Shown here: in pieces, positions 20,951-30,543 of the stretch
How positions within the stretch are numbered: the first letter of the stretch is position 1
Layout: each line of letters opens with the position of its first letter
Assembly (NCBI GenBank): GCA_900543975.1
Contig: UQTI01000008.1
Location: forward strand, 1-62,081
Length of the DNA: 62,081 bases
Direction: 5' to 3'
From: an uncultured Prevotella sp.
GTDB taxonomy: Bacteria; Bacteroidota; Bacteroidia; Bacteroidales; Bacteroidaceae
Made by a program: the position numbers and the translations under genes
The notes under the pieces: generated by a model
Database searches by the model: none
What the model was told of the DNA's origin: nothing
What the model saw: only the letters and a program-made list of their open reading frames with translations

Positions 20951-21628
20951 ATGAAAAAGATTGTATTTGCAACCAACAACCTCCACAAACTGGAGGAGAT
21001 ACGCCAGATCCTCGGCAGCAGCATGGAGGTGGTGTCGCTTGCCGACATAGGCTGCCATGCCGACATACCCGAGACCGCCGACACGCTGGAGGGCAACGCC
21101 CTGCAAAAGGCACAATATGTGTGGGACCATTACCACATGAGCGTCTTTGCCGACGACACGGGCCTGGAGGTCGATGCCCTCGACGGAGCACCCGGCGTTC
21201 ACAGCGCACGCTACGCCGAAGGCACTGACCACAACTCGGAGGCAAACATGGAGAAGCTGCTGCGCGAGCTCAACGGCAAGACCTCTCGCACAGCACACTT
21301 CCGCACCGTCATAGCCCTGCTGCTGGCAGAGGATGGCAACGAGGCAGAAGCCGCCAAAGATGAAGAAGCTGCCAACGGCGCAGAAGCCGCCGACGCCCCC
21401 TGCACCACCCCCAAGGAGCACCTATTCGAGGGGCGTGTCGACGGCACCATTGCCACCGAGAAGCGCGGCACAGCAGGCTTTGGCTATGACCCCTTGTTTG
21501 TGCCCGACGGCTACGACCAGTCGTTTGCACAGCTGGGAACAGACATCAAGAACACCATCTCCCACCGTGCGCGGGCCGTGGAGAAGCTCTGCTGCTTCCT
21601 CAAGCAAACGGGCAGTAAAGAGCTGTAA
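20951..21628 (+). CDS. rdgB: Non-canonical purine NTP pyrophosphatase (RdgB/HAM1)
   Basis: This 225-residue enzyme hydrolyses dITP, ITP and XTP to monophosphates, keeping deaminated purines out of DNA. The substrate motif ATNNLHKLEEI is at residues 7-17, the metal-binding motif FADDTGLEVDALDG at 66-79, and SHRARAVEKL closes the C terminus. It is about 30 residues longer than usual because of an Ala/Glu-rich insertion at about 128-157 (EAEAAKDEEAANGAEAADAP) in a surface loop before the conserved FEGRVDG. The core is otherwise complete, so it should be active. It precedes porZ by 160 bases of repeat-containing spacer. Confidence 0.93.
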   Translation: MKKIVFATNNLHKLEEIRQILGSSMEVVSLADIGCHADIPETADTLEGNALQKAQYVWDHYHMSVFADDTGLEVDALDGAPGVHSARYAEGTDHNSEANMEKLLRELNGKTSRTAHFRTVIALLLAEDGNEAEAAKDEEAANGAEAADAPCTTPKEHLFEGRVDGTIATEKRGTAGFGYDPLFVPDGYDQSFAQLGTDIKNTISHRARAVEKLCCFLKQTGSKEL

Positions 21629-21722
21629 AGAACAGTTTTTACTTTTCAATCATTCTCAACTCTGCGGCTGTAAAGAACAGTAAAAGAGCTGTAAAGAACA
21701 GCAAAAAAAAGCTGTAAAGAGT
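21608..21722 (+). repeat. AGCTGTAAAGAACAG tandem repeats
   Basis: Four or five imperfect copies of AGCTGTAAAGAACAG lie between rdgB and porZ. The first overlaps the rdgB stop codon, so the last codons of rdgB belong to the repeat. Confidence 0.55.
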
Positions 21723-21788
21723 AATAAGCATTGAATTTTCGCAAGCGGAAGTTCAATAGACAATAACAACAAAAGAAGACGAAGGAAC

Positions 21789-24095
21789 ATGCGAAAGGCA
21801 ATTTTGTCACTGTTTTTGGTCTTGGCTGCCGTAGCGTTGACCACGCAGAAGGCATGCGCCGCTACCATAGGGTCGTGGAAGAACATGCTGTCTTATTCGA
21901 CCATAACACAAATCGAGTCGACAGACAGCAAGGTCTATGTGCTCGCGTCGGGAGGCCTGTTTTCGTACAACCCCACTGACGGCGAGGTGCAGACCTATGA
22001 CAAGACAACCGGACTGAGCGACTGTGGCATTGCGCACATAAGATGGTGCCCGGCGGCGAAACGGCTGATGTTGCTCTATGACAACGGCAACATAGACCTC
22101 ATCTGTGCCGACGGCTCCGTCATAAACCTGCCCGACTATTACAACAAGACGCTCACCGAGAGCAAAACGGTGAACCTGCTCACCGTGCAGGGCAAGTATG
22201 TGTTCATGTGTACCGCCTTCGGCGTGGTCAAGGTGAACGTCGCCAATGCCGAGATTGCAGACACCTACAGCCTGGCGCTCAGCATCAACGATGTGGCAGC
22301 CACGTCGAAGAACATGTTTGCAGCCACCGACCAGGGGCTCTACAGCGCACCGCTCACAGCCAACCTCAGCGACAAGAACGAGTGGAAGAAGCTGTCGGGA
22401 CGCGCCTACAAGAACCTGTTCTGCCTCAACGACAAGCTCTACGGCACAAACAACGGATACCTCGACGCCATAAGCGACGACGGCTCTTACAGGAAGGTCT
22501 ACGACACCTGGAGCAACAAGATGCTGAAGTTTGCTGACCATGTGCTGCTCTTCGGCACAAGACACGCCTACCTGTTTGACACGTCAGAGACCGTGACAAC
22601 CATCCCCAACACGTTCCTTGTTTTCGGCTATAACAGCTCTACCCGCACCTTCTGGGTGGCCGACAACGATGCCGACGCCACATACACGGGCAAGCTGGCA
22701 AGCGTCACCTTTGAGAACAACAACCTCACGGAGCCTGTCTATGGCGTGAGAGGCATAACGCCCGACGGACCGCTCACCAACAATTTCTTCTATATGACCC
22801 TGTCGCAAGGCAAGCTCATGGCGGTGCAAGGCTATGGCAACCCAGGCGACGTGATGGTCTATGACGGCACCACATGGTCGGCGTTCGACAACAGTTTCGC
22901 CTCAACGCTCGGCCATGTCTACAGATCACATTATTGCGTAGCCACAGACCCCCTCAACCCGAGCCGCACACTGGTCTCGGGCCATACCGGCCTTTACGAG
23001 TTTATCGACGGAAAGTTTTCGCAACATTGGAACATGAACAACAGTGCGTTGCGACCGGCAGTCGGCGTGAAAGAAGAATCATACCTCAACAACACCCTCG
23101 TGCGTGGCATCTGCTTCGGAAGCGACGGCACAGCCTGGATCACGAACCCGCAGAGCGCCACGACATCGGTCTTCTCGATAGCACCCGACGGCACATGGAC
23201 CTCACACCACCAGGCGCTGTTCACCTACAACTTCGAGTGTTCGCTTCACGGACTGGGCCAGATGTTCTTCGACCACAACGGCCTGCTGTGGTTCACCAAC
23301 AACAACTGGATACAGCCCGCCTTGTTGTGCTATGACACCGCCACCAAGGCCCTGAAACGCTACACCTCGTTCATAAACCAAGACTTCACACCGCTCTCGC
23401 CGCTCTTCTATGTGCGCTGCGCAGTGGAAGATGCCGACCACAACATCTGGATAGGCACCGACGTGGGACCGGCCATGCTCACAGCCTCGACCTTGGCTTC
23501 GGGCGGCGACACGTTCACACAGGTCAAGGTGCCACGCAACGACGGCACAAACCTCGCCGACTATCTGCTCTCGGGCCTGGACATAAACCAGATCATCGTT
23601 GACGGCGCAAACCGCAAGTGGTTCGCGACAAACACCAACGGCCTGTACCTCATCGACAGCGACAACATAACGCAGCTGCATCATTTCACAACGGAGAACT
23701 CGCCGCTGCCAAGCAACGAGATCCTGTCGTTGGCGCTTGACAACACCACGGGCGAGCTGTTCATAGGCACCTCGGCAGGCCTCTGCTCTTACATGACCGA
23801 CTCGTCACAGCCCAGCGACAAGATGACGAAAGACAACGTCTATGCCTACCCCAACCCCGTGAGTCCCGACTACCATGGCCTCATCACCGTCGTGGGCCTC
23901 ACGCTTAACGCCGACGTGAAGATCGTGACAGCCAACGGCGCCCTCGTGGCAGAGGGACGGAGCAACGGCGGCACCTTCACATGGGACGGCTGCGACAAGC
24001 AAGGACGGCGCGTGGCAAGCGGCGTCTACATGGTGCAGACGGCAACGGGCGACGGCGGCAAAGGCACGGTGTGCAAGATTGCGGTCGTGAACTGA
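21789..24095 (+). CDS. porZ: Type IX secretion system protein PorZ-like
   Basis: This 768-residue secreted protein has a signal peptide (cleavage likely after KACA). The body is built of beta-propeller blades; the first begins GSWKNMLSYSTITQIE with LASGGLFSYNPTDGEV and TTGLSDCGIAHI, the pattern of PorZ. The last ~80 residues (VYAYPNPVSPDYHGLITV to VYMVQTATG) form a type A T9SS sorting domain. In Porphyromonas gingivalis, PorZ sits on the cell surface with the attachment complex and helps supply anionic lipopolysaccharide for cargo anchoring. It lies downstream of rdgB and upstream of a flippase and glycosyltransferase. The assignment is from pattern memory, not alignment. Confidence 0.82.
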   Translation: MRKAILSLFLVLAAVALTTQKACAATIGSWKNMLSYSTITQIESTDSKVYVLASGGLFSYNPTDGEVQTYDKTTGLSDCGIAHIRWCPAAKRLMLLYDNGNIDLICADGSVINLPDYYNKTLTESKTVNLLTVQGKYVFMCTAFGVVKVNVANAEIADTYSLALSINDVAATSKNMFAATDQGLYSAPLTANLSDKNEWKKLSGRAYKNLFCLNDKLYGTNNGYLDAISDDGSYRKVYDTWSNKMLKFADHVLLFGTRHAYLFDTSETVTTIPNTFLVFGYNSSTRTFWVADNDADATYTGKLASVTFENNNLTEPVYGVRGITPDGPLTNNFFYMTLSQGKLMAVQGYGNPGDVMVYDGTTWSAFDNSFASTLGHVYRSHYCVATDPLNPSRTLVSGHTGLYEFIDGKFSQHWNMNNSALRPAVGVKEESYLNNTLVRGICFGSDGTAWITNPQSATTSVFSIAPDGTWTSHHQALFTYNFECSLHGLGQMFFDHNGLLWFTNNNWIQPALLCYDTATKALKRYTSFINQDFTPLSPLFYVRCAVEDADHNIWIGTDVGPAMLTASTLASGGDTFTQVKVPRNDGTNLADYLLSGLDINQIIVDGANRKWFATNTNGLYLIDSDNITQLHHFTTENSPLPSNEILSLALDNTTGELFIGTSAGLCSYMTDSSQPSDKMTKDNVYAYPNPVSPDYHGLITVVGLTLNADVKIVTANGALVAEGRSNGGTFTWDGCDKQGRRVASGVYMVQTATGDGGKGTVCKIAVVN

Positions 24096-24106
24096 TCTTA
24101 AAAAGA

Positions 24107-24230
24107 GCTTACAGCTCATCGCGGTTCATCGTAGCTCATCGCGGTTCATCGCGGTTCAGCACAGCTCATCGCAGCTCATCGTAGCTCATCGCAGCTAAAT
24201 ACAGCTCATTACAGCTCAATAAAGCTCAAT
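24107..24230 (+). repeat. Ten-base tandem repeat array after porZ
   Basis: About twelve imperfect copies of a 10-base unit, AGCTCATCGC (variants GGTTCATCGC, AGCTCATTAC, AGCTCAATAA), start just after the porZ stop codon and end before the hemolysin III gene. The period is about one helical turn. The units decay toward the right end. Confidence 0.7.
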
Positions 24231-24259
24231 CATTAACAGCAAAACATCATTCTGAGAAA

Positions 24260-24910
24260 TTGAAGATCTTTTTTAACCATAAGGAAGAAGTGTGGAACTC
24301 GTGGTCACACGGAGCGGGAATAATCTTGGGACTCGTCATAGGCACGGTGTTCCTCGTGTGGTGCGGATGGGCACGCAACGGATGGGCCACAGCAGGCATC
24401 ATCCTCTACCTCTTCGGCATGCTCTGCTCTTATGTGGCTTCGACAGTGTATCACGCCATCAGCGCCTGGTCGCCATGGAAGGAGAGGTTGCGCAAGTGGG
24501 ACCACGCCGCCATCTACTGGCACATCGCGGGCTCCTACTCGCCCATCACGCTCATCGCCATGCGCGAATATGGCTATTGGGGCTGGGCGCTCTTCATCTT
24601 CATCTGGCTCGCCGCCATCGCGGGCACGATAAAGAGCTTCTGTGGTCTGAAGGGTCACAGTCGTGTAGAGACCGTGTGTTTCGTGGTCATGGGCCTCAGT
24701 GTGCTCGTGGCCTTCGGACCGCTCATCCACTGTGTCAACACCACAGCCGTGGCGTGGATCATCGCCGAGGGTGTGAGCTACATCACGGGCGCCGTGTTCT
24801 ACAGCCTTAACAAGAAGCGGTTCATGCACACCGTCTTCCATTTCTTCGTGCTCCTCGGCTCGGTGTGCCACATCGTGGCGGTGTGGGATATATTGATGAG
24901 GTATTTGTAA
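24260..24910 (+). CDS. Hemolysin III / PAQR family membrane protein
   Basis: This 216-residue protein has seven hydrophobic helices. The conserved zinc-site pattern of the family is present: STVYH near residues 57-62 and HTVFHFFVLLGSVCH near the C terminus. Bacterial members of this family are inner-membrane proteins with proposed hydrolase activity; the hemolysin name is historical. The start is TTG at 24260, because no in-frame ATG or GTG precedes the conserved N-terminal segment NHKEEVWNSWSHGAG. It lies between porZ and the flippase gene with spacers full of repeats, so co-transcription is uncertain. Confidence 0.87.
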   Translation: MKIFFNHKEEVWNSWSHGAGIILGLVIGTVFLVWCGWARNGWATAGIILYLFGMLCSYVASTVYHAISAWSPWKERLRKWDHAAIYWHIAGSYSPITLIAMREYGYWGWALFIFIWLAAIAGTIKSFCGLKGHSRVETVCFVVMGLSVLVAFGPLIHCVNTTAVAWIIAEGVSYITGAVFYSLNKKRFMHTVFHFFVLLGSVCHIVAVWDILMRYL

Positions 24911-24924
24911 GAGTTTTGAATGTT

Positions 24925-25180
24925 GAATTTTGAATGTTGAATTGTCGGCTTTCAGCCGATGTTGAGTTTTCGAATGTTGATTTTTCCTCTTAAAACATTG
25001 CTATAGGATTTTTCACTTTTCGTTTTTCACTCTTCACTTTCCAAGGCTATTGAATTCTTCACTCTTCGTTCTTCACTCTTCACTTTCCAAGGCTATTGAA
25101 TTCTTCACTCTTCACTCTTCACTCTTCACTCTTCACTTTCCAAGGCTATTGAATTCTTCACTCTTCACTCTTCACTTAAT
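24925..25180 (+). repeat. Composite spacer repeats (TTGAATGTTGA and TTCACTCTTC units)
   Basis: The left half repeats TTGAATGTTGA and contains the hairpin TCGGCT-TTC-AGCCGA. The right half repeats TTCACTCTTC and CCAAGGCTATTGAATTC several times. The same modules occur at 1160-1265, 39240-39410, 43380-43560, 44150-44235, 47150-47250 and 61900-62081. No gene is seen here. Confidence 0.65.
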
Positions 25181-25183
25181 TAA

Positions 25184-26635
25184 ATGAGTTCACTAAAAGA
25201 AAAAACTGCAAAAGGTCTGTTTTGGGGCGGCATGAACAACATGGTGCAACAGATCGTGGGGCTGGCGTTCGGCATTGTGCTCGGACGACTGCTCTCACCT
25301 TACGACTATGGCATGATGGCGATGATCAGCGTGTTCTCGCTCGTTGCCACAGCCCTGCAAGACAGCGGTTTCAAGGTGGCTCTCACAAACCAGGAAAAAC
25401 CTACCGATGCCGACTACAACTCGGTGTTCTGGTTCAACATCATCATGGGCCTTGCCATGTATGCAGTGCTCTTTGCTGCCGCTCCCCTCATAGCACATTA
25501 TTATAACACACCCAAGGTGGTGCCGCTCTGCCGTCTGGCGTTCCTCAGCATCGTCATAGCATCGCTAGGCACGGCACAGTCGGCCTGGCTCTTCAAGAAC
25601 CTCAGGGCCAAGCAGCAGGCCAAGGCGTCAATGGCGGCGGTGCTTGTGTCGAGCTGCGTGGGGGCGGGCATGGCGTTTGCAGGCATGGCCTACTGGTCTC
25701 TGGCAACGCAAGGCCTGGTCTATGTGGGCCTCAACACGTTGCTGCAATGGCACTACTCGCCTTGGCGACCCTCCCTCCACGGCATAACGTTCGCTCCCGT
25801 GAGACGGATGTTCCGCTTCTCTTGCAAAATTCTCGCAACGACCATCACGACGCACGTCAACAACAACGTGCTCAACATAATGCTCGGACATTATTTCACG
25901 CCACAAGACGCGGGCAACTATAATCAGGCATACCAGTGGAACTTCAAGTGCTTCTCGCTCGTCCAGAACATGGTGTCGCAGGTGGCGCAGCCCGTGCTCG
26001 TGGACCTGCGCAACGACAGTGAGCGGCAGCTTGCCGCCATGCGCAAGCTCATGCGCTTCACGGCGTTCATCTCCTTCCCCCTGCTCCTGGGTTTCGGCAT
26101 GGTGGCACGCGAGTTTATTGTGCTCGCCATAACCGAACGGTGGCTCGCCAGCGCCCTGCTCATACAGATGCTCTGTGTGAGCGGAGCCTTCATGCCGCTC
26201 AACACGCTGCTCTCCAACGCCATCATAAGCAAGGGACAGAGCGGCACCTTCTTCCGTGCCACGCTGGCGCTCGGGCTGCTCAGCATCGTCCTCATGGCGG
26301 TCATCTGGCCGTGGGGCATACGCGCCATGGTGGCTGCCTATGTGAGCCTCAACGTGGCATGGACCTTCGTGTGGCATTGGCTCGTGCGACGCGCCACAGG
26401 CTACCGTCTGCGCCATTTCCTTGCCGACACCATGCCCTTCGCGCTCGCCGCCACCGCCGTCATGACCGTCACGGGGCTCGTCACAGCCCCCATCTCTTCG
26501 CTGTGGCTTCTGCTCGCCGCCCGTGTGGTCCTCGCTGTCGTGCTCTATTATGCCGTCATGCGGGTGGCAAAGGTGAAGATTCTTGACGAGTGTGTCAGTT
26601 TTATCCTTAAAAGAAAACCCTCTGGAAAAGATTAG
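25184..26635 (+). CDS. Polysaccharide flippase (Wzx/MOP family)
   Basis: This 483-residue inner-membrane protein has about 12-14 hydrophobic segments. The N-terminal run KTAKGLFWGGMNNMVQQIVG and GRLLSPYDYGMMAMISVFS fit the WzxC-like branch of the polysaccharide transport family, which flips undecaprenyl-linked oligosaccharides to the periplasm. A family 2 glycosyltransferase follows after 14 bases, so the two form a transcription unit. It is a short pair, not a full capsule locus. The downstream position relative to porZ raises the idea that it serves surface polysaccharide used in T9SS anchoring, but that is only inference from proximity. Confidence 0.85.
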   Translation: MSSLKEKTAKGLFWGGMNNMVQQIVGLAFGIVLGRLLSPYDYGMMAMISVFSLVATALQDSGFKVALTNQEKPTDADYNSVFWFNIIMGLAMYAVLFAAAPLIAHYYNTPKVVPLCRLAFLSIVIASLGTAQSAWLFKNLRAKQQAKASMAAVLVSSCVGAGMAFAGMAYWSLATQGLVYVGLNTLLQWHYSPWRPSLHGITFAPVRRMFRFSCKILATTITTHVNNNVLNIMLGHYFTPQDAGNYNQAYQWNFKCFSLVQNMVSQVAQPVLVDLRNDSERQLAAMRKLMRFTAFISFPLLLGFGMVAREFIVLAITERWLASALLIQMLCVSGAFMPLNTLLSNAIISKGQSGTFFRATLALGLLSIVLMAVIWPWGIRAMVAAYVSLNVAWTFVWHWLVRRATGYRLRHFLADTMPFALAATAVMTVTGLVTAPISSLWLLLAARVVLAVVLYYAVMRVAKVKILDECVSFILKRKPSGKD

Positions 26636-26649
26636 AAAAACATACGGAT

Positions 26650-27789
26650 ATGAAGAAAGACATCTGCGATAACAACAACAGCTGCAACAGCAAAAACGGC
26701 AGCAGCGACAACAACAACAGCCGCAGCAGCCAAAACAGCAAGAACAGCAACAGCGACAACAACAGCTGCAGCAGCTCAAAAAGCAGCGACAAGAGCAACA
26801 GCAGCAACGGCAGCACCCCCGCCCGCCCCTCTGTGGCTGTGGTGATGTGTACCTATAACGGCGAGAAGTTTCTGCGCGAACAGCTCGACTCTATCTTAGA
26901 CCAGACCTACCCCATAAGCGAGATTATCATTCAAGACGACCGCTCGACAGACGGAACGGTGGCGCTGCTAAGAGAGTATGAGGAGCGTCATCCCAACATC
27001 CATGTGTTCGTGAACGAGCAGAACCTCGGCTTCAACCTCAACTTCAAGACGGCGTGCATGCGACCGACAACCGACCTCATTGCCATCAGCGACCAAGACG
27101 ACGTGTGGTTCAAGGACAAGATTGAGCGCCAGGTGGCTGCCATGGGAGAAAACAACATATGCTGCTCCACCTATCTGCGCGGACGGTCCATGGAGACATC
27201 CCACAAGGTGGGCATGCAATATTCCTTGCCTGCTCTCCTCTTCACCAGCAGCATTGCAGGACACAGCATGCTCATGCGCCGCGACTTTCTGCAACGCGAC
27301 GTGGTGTGGATGCCACATTTCTTCTACGACTGGAGCATCGCCGTCAACGCCTATTTCTACGGCTCACGCTCCGTGACACGCATTGAGGAGCCGCTCGACT
27401 GGCACCGCTCACACGATGGCGAGGCGGCCCTGAAACAGAGTCTGGCGGTCATGCCGGCCTTGAAGAAACGCCCCACATGGCAACCTTATGTCAAGGGTCT
27501 GAAAGCCTATCGCCAGCTGCAGAAGAAACCGCAGTGGAACCAGTTCTACGCTTACATCAACAGCTGCACGCGCGGCATCGATGACCCGCAGTTTCGTCTT
27601 GCCCACCGTCTGTCTGCCCTCATGCTGCGCCGCGACACCCTGTCGCTGCTCCGCCTCATGTGGCTCTGCATGCGCCACCGCCGCACCGTCTACCGCAACC
27701 CCTCGCGCACCAAAGGCCTGATGGGACGTGTCCACGGTTTCTTCTTCCCCTTCATCTTCGCATATCGCCTCACCGCCTTTGATCTGTAG
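26650..27789 (+). CDS. Glycosyltransferase family 2 with Asn/Ser-rich N terminus
   Basis: The GT-A domain starts near residue 58 with SVAVVMCTYNGEKFLREQ and continues with DDRSTDGTVALL and SDQDDVWFKDKIERQ, typical of family 2 rhamnosyl- or glucosyl-type enzymes. The remaining sequence to residue 379 fits a complete enzyme. The first ~57 residues are almost only Asn, Ser, Lys and Asp, coded by AAC and AGC triplets, and have no counterpart in the family. No alternative ATG exists between this tail and the catalytic core, so the tail is probably translated. It follows the flippase gene by 14 bases. Donor and acceptor are unknown. Confidence 0.85.
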   Translation: MKKDICDNNNSCNSKNGSSDNNNSRSSQNSKNSNSDNNSCSSSKSSDKSNSSNGSTPARPSVAVVMCTYNGEKFLREQLDSILDQTYPISEIIIQDDRSTDGTVALLREYEERHPNIHVFVNEQNLGFNLNFKTACMRPTTDLIAISDQDDVWFKDKIERQVAAMGENNICCSTYLRGRSMETSHKVGMQYSLPALLFTSSIAGHSMLMRRDFLQRDVVWMPHFFYDWSIAVNAYFYGSRSVTRIEEPLDWHRSHDGEAALKQSLAVMPALKKRPTWQPYVKGLKAYRQLQKKPQWNQFYAYINSCTRGIDDPQFRLAHRLSALMLRRDTLSLLRLMWLCMRHRRTVYRNPSRTKGLMGRVHGFFFPFIFAYRLTAFDL

Positions 27790-27844
27790 GATTGATGGGA
27801 GGAAGATGAAAAACCGAGCTTTCTCATACACATAACAATCGCAA

Positions 27845-28110
27845 TATCAGACGGTTACACGCTTAAGCAGCATCTATTATGTGTATAACGGAACGATAAT
27901 TTTGCGCTTCGCGCGGTTTTTTAAACATTAATTATCATTAATGACCCATTAATTACCATTAATACGCGCGAAGCGCGAATTATTGATGTTCATACTCCGC
28001 AAAGCGCCTGAGCACCTACGGAGCGCAAGAATGTTCAATTAATGGAAATTAATGTTCAATTAATGGAAATTAATGTTTAAAACTGCGCGAAGCGCAAAAA
28101 AACAACATTA
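27845..28110. repeat. Dispersed palindromic element (family A, copy 2)
   Basis: The left end reads TATCAGACGGTTACACGC. GCGCTTCGCGC is followed by a segment starting TTAAACATTAATTATC around TAATGACCCATTAAT. A complementary GCGCGAAGCGC and duplicated AATTAATGGAAATTAATG units follow, ending near ATTAATGTTTAA and GCGCGAAGCGC. It fills most of the gene-free spacer 27790-28245. The right part of that spacer shows no gene. Confidence 0.65.
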
Positions 28111-28245
28111 CTTTATCGTTACAGGAGAAAATTATCGGCAGAAAAAACTTGTAATGTCAAAAAAATTTTGTTTATTTGCAAAAGGATATCCACAATTGTG
28201 GAAAACCGACGAAACTATTGATTATTAACGTAACAACATACCGCT

Positions 28246-30543
28246 ATGGCAAAAGGAAAGAAAGCAGGCAAACGCCTCGGAAAGAAACAGGTGTCGGAAA
28301 AACTGGTCGAGTTTTTCACACAACGCGGTGAACGGCCGGCGTCGTTCAAAGAGATATTCCGCACGCTGCATCTTGACACGCACCCCCTAAAAATGCTCGC
28401 CATCGACCTCATGGAGGAGATGGCATGGGACGACTTTCTCTCGAAGGTCAGCGACAACTCGTATCGTCTCAACAACAACGGACAGGTCATGGAGGGACGG
28501 TTCCAACGCAAACCCAACGGCAAGAACACCTTCACACCCGACGACGGCTCGACGCCCCTCTTCGTGGCGGAGCGCAACTCTATGTCGGCGCTCAGCGGTG
28601 ACCGCGTGAAGGTGTCGGTCATGGCGCGACGACAGAACCACATTAAGGAGGCACAGGTCATAGAGGTGCTGGAACACGCCAAAGACACGTTCGTGGGCAA
28701 GCTGCGCGTGGAGAAGGAGCTGGCGTTTCTCGTGACACCGGGATCGCTCTACACCAGCGACATCATAATACCCAAGAAGAAGCTGAAGGGCGGAAAGACG
28801 GGCGACAAGGCGGTGGTAAAGATCACACAATGGCCCGACTCTGACCACAAGAACATCATGGGCGAGGTCGTCGACGTGCTCGGACCGACAGGCGACAACG
28901 ATGTGGAGATGAACACCATCCTCGCACAATATGGCCTGCCTTACAAGTATCCGAAGAACGTGGAGGAGGCCGCCGACAAGATCAGCGGCGAGATCACGCC
29001 TGAGGACGAGGCTGAGCGCGAAGACTTCAGACAGACGTTCACCTGCACCATAGACCCGCACGACGCCAAAGACTTTGACGACGCCCTGTCTATAAAGCAG
29101 CTGGGCAAGGGCCTGTGGGAGGTCGGTGTACACATTGCCGACGTGAGCCACTATGTGAAGGAAGGCTCCATCATTGACCGCGAGGCGGTGAAACGTGCCA
29201 CGAGCATATATCTCGTCGACAGGACCATACCCATGCTGCCCGAGCGCCTCTGCAACTTTATCTGCTCTCTCCGGCCCGATGAAGACAAGCTCGCCTTCAG
29301 CGTGGTCTTCAACCTCAACGACGATGCTGAGGTTAAAGACTTCCGCATCGTTCACACCATCATACGCTCCAACCGCCGCTACTGCTACGAGGAGGTGCAG
29401 GAGCTGCTGGAACAGAACGGCGTGGTCGACGGCACAGGACAGCCAGCACCCGCTCCTGGACCCAAGGGCTACAAGGGCGAGAACGCCGACCTGCTCATAC
29501 AGCTCGACCGCCTGGCAAAGAAGCTGCGCGAACAGAGGTTCAAGAACGGAGCGGTGAAGTTTGACCGCGAGGAGCTGCGCTTCGACATCGACGAGAAGGG
29601 GCACCCCACGCGCTGCTACTTCAAACGCTCAAAAGACGCCAACAAGCTCATCGAGGAGTTTATGCTGCTCGCCAACCGCACCGTGGCAGAGAGCGTGGGC
29701 AAGGTGAAGAAGGGCAAGACGGCAAAGACGCTGCCCTATCGTGTGCACGACAACCCCGACCCGCAGAAGCTCGAGACGCTGCGCGAGTTTGTGGTCAAGT
29801 TCGGCTACAAGATGAAGACGCAAGGCACAAAGGGCGCCACAGCACGCGCGCTGAACAAGCTCATGGACGCGTGTGAGGGCAAACCCGAGGGCAACGTCAT
29901 ACAGCTCGTGGCGCTGAGGGCCATGATGAAAGCAAAATACAGCATTCACAACATCGGCCACTTTGGTCTGGCGTTCGACTATTACACCCACTTCACATCG
30001 CCCATACGCCGTTACCCCGACACCATGGTGCACCGACTCATCACGCGCTATCAGCAGGGAGGACGGTCTGCCAACAAGGACCACTATGAGGAGCTGTGTG
30101 AACACTGCAGCGACATGGAGCAGGTGGCAGCCAACGCTGAGCGCGACTCTATAAAATATAAGATGGTAGAGTTTATGGGCGACCACCTCGGCGAGGAGTT
30201 TGATGCCCACATCTCCGGCATACAGTCGTTCGGCATCTACTGCGAGATCGACGAGAACCACTGTGAGGGTATGGTGCCCATGCGCGACCTCGACGACGAC
30301 TATTACGACTTTGACGAGCGCAACTACTGTCTCGTCGGCCGTCGCCGTCACAACCGCTACCAGCTCGGCGACCCCATACGCATAAAGGTGGCCCGCGTGA
30401 ACCTGGAGAAGAAACAGCTCGACTTCACCATCATCTCCAACAATGGCGCCAAGACAAAGAAAAAGACCGAAAAAGAGGATGGCGCCAAGGACGGTGAAAA
30501 ACCAAAGGGCAGCAAAAGCTCCAAAGGAAAGAGAAAGCGCTAA
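28246..30543 (+). CDS. rnr: Ribonuclease R
   Basis: This 765-residue processive 3'-5' exoribonuclease degrades structured RNA. Domains in order: N-terminal helix-turn-helix-like segment, cold-shock domains (about 70-230), RNB catalytic domain (about 260-600) with DPHDAKDFDDALS and HIADVSHYVKEGSIIDREA supplying the acidic metal ligands, an S1 domain (about 650-730), and a Lys-rich basic tail. All are typical. The gene stands alone between two repeat-filled spacers. A weak promoter-like sequence (CTTG-N19-TTTATTTG, 28148-28178) lies about 70 bases upstream. Confidence 0.95.
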   Translation: MAKGKKAGKRLGKKQVSEKLVEFFTQRGERPASFKEIFRTLHLDTHPLKMLAIDLMEEMAWDDFLSKVSDNSYRLNNNGQVMEGRFQRKPNGKNTFTPDDGSTPLFVAERNSMSALSGDRVKVSVMARRQNHIKEAQVIEVLEHAKDTFVGKLRVEKELAFLVTPGSLYTSDIIIPKKKLKGGKTGDKAVVKITQWPDSDHKNIMGEVVDVLGPTGDNDVEMNTILAQYGLPYKYPKNVEEAADKISGEITPEDEAEREDFRQTFTCTIDPHDAKDFDDALSIKQLGKGLWEVGVHIADVSHYVKEGSIIDREAVKRATSIYLVDRTIPMLPERLCNFICSLRPDEDKLAFSVVFNLNDDAEVKDFRIVHTIIRSNRRYCYEEVQELLEQNGVVDGTGQPAPAPGPKGYKGENADLLIQLDRLAKKLREQRFKNGAVKFDREELRFDIDEKGHPTRCYFKRSKDANKLIEEFMLLANRTVAESVGKVKKGKTAKTLPYRVHDNPDPQKLETLREFVVKFGYKMKTQGTKGATARALNKLMDACEGKPEGNVIQLVALRAMMKAKYSIHNIGHFGLAFDYYTHFTSPIRRYPDTMVHRLITRYQQGGRSANKDHYEELCEHCSDMEQVAANAERDSIKYKMVEFMGDHLGEEFDAHISGIQSFGIYCEIDENHCEGMVPMRDLDDDYYDFDERNYCLVGRRRHNRYQLGDPIRIKVARVNLEKKQLDFTIISNNGAKTKKKTEKEDGAKDGEKPKGSKSSKGKRKR

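Noticed and set aside
25628..26779. Minus-strand frame with Cys-rich start opposite the flippase and GT2
   Set aside because: The Cys/Leu-rich part is the complement of AAC/AGC repeats in the GT2 N terminus, and the rest is antisense of the flippase.
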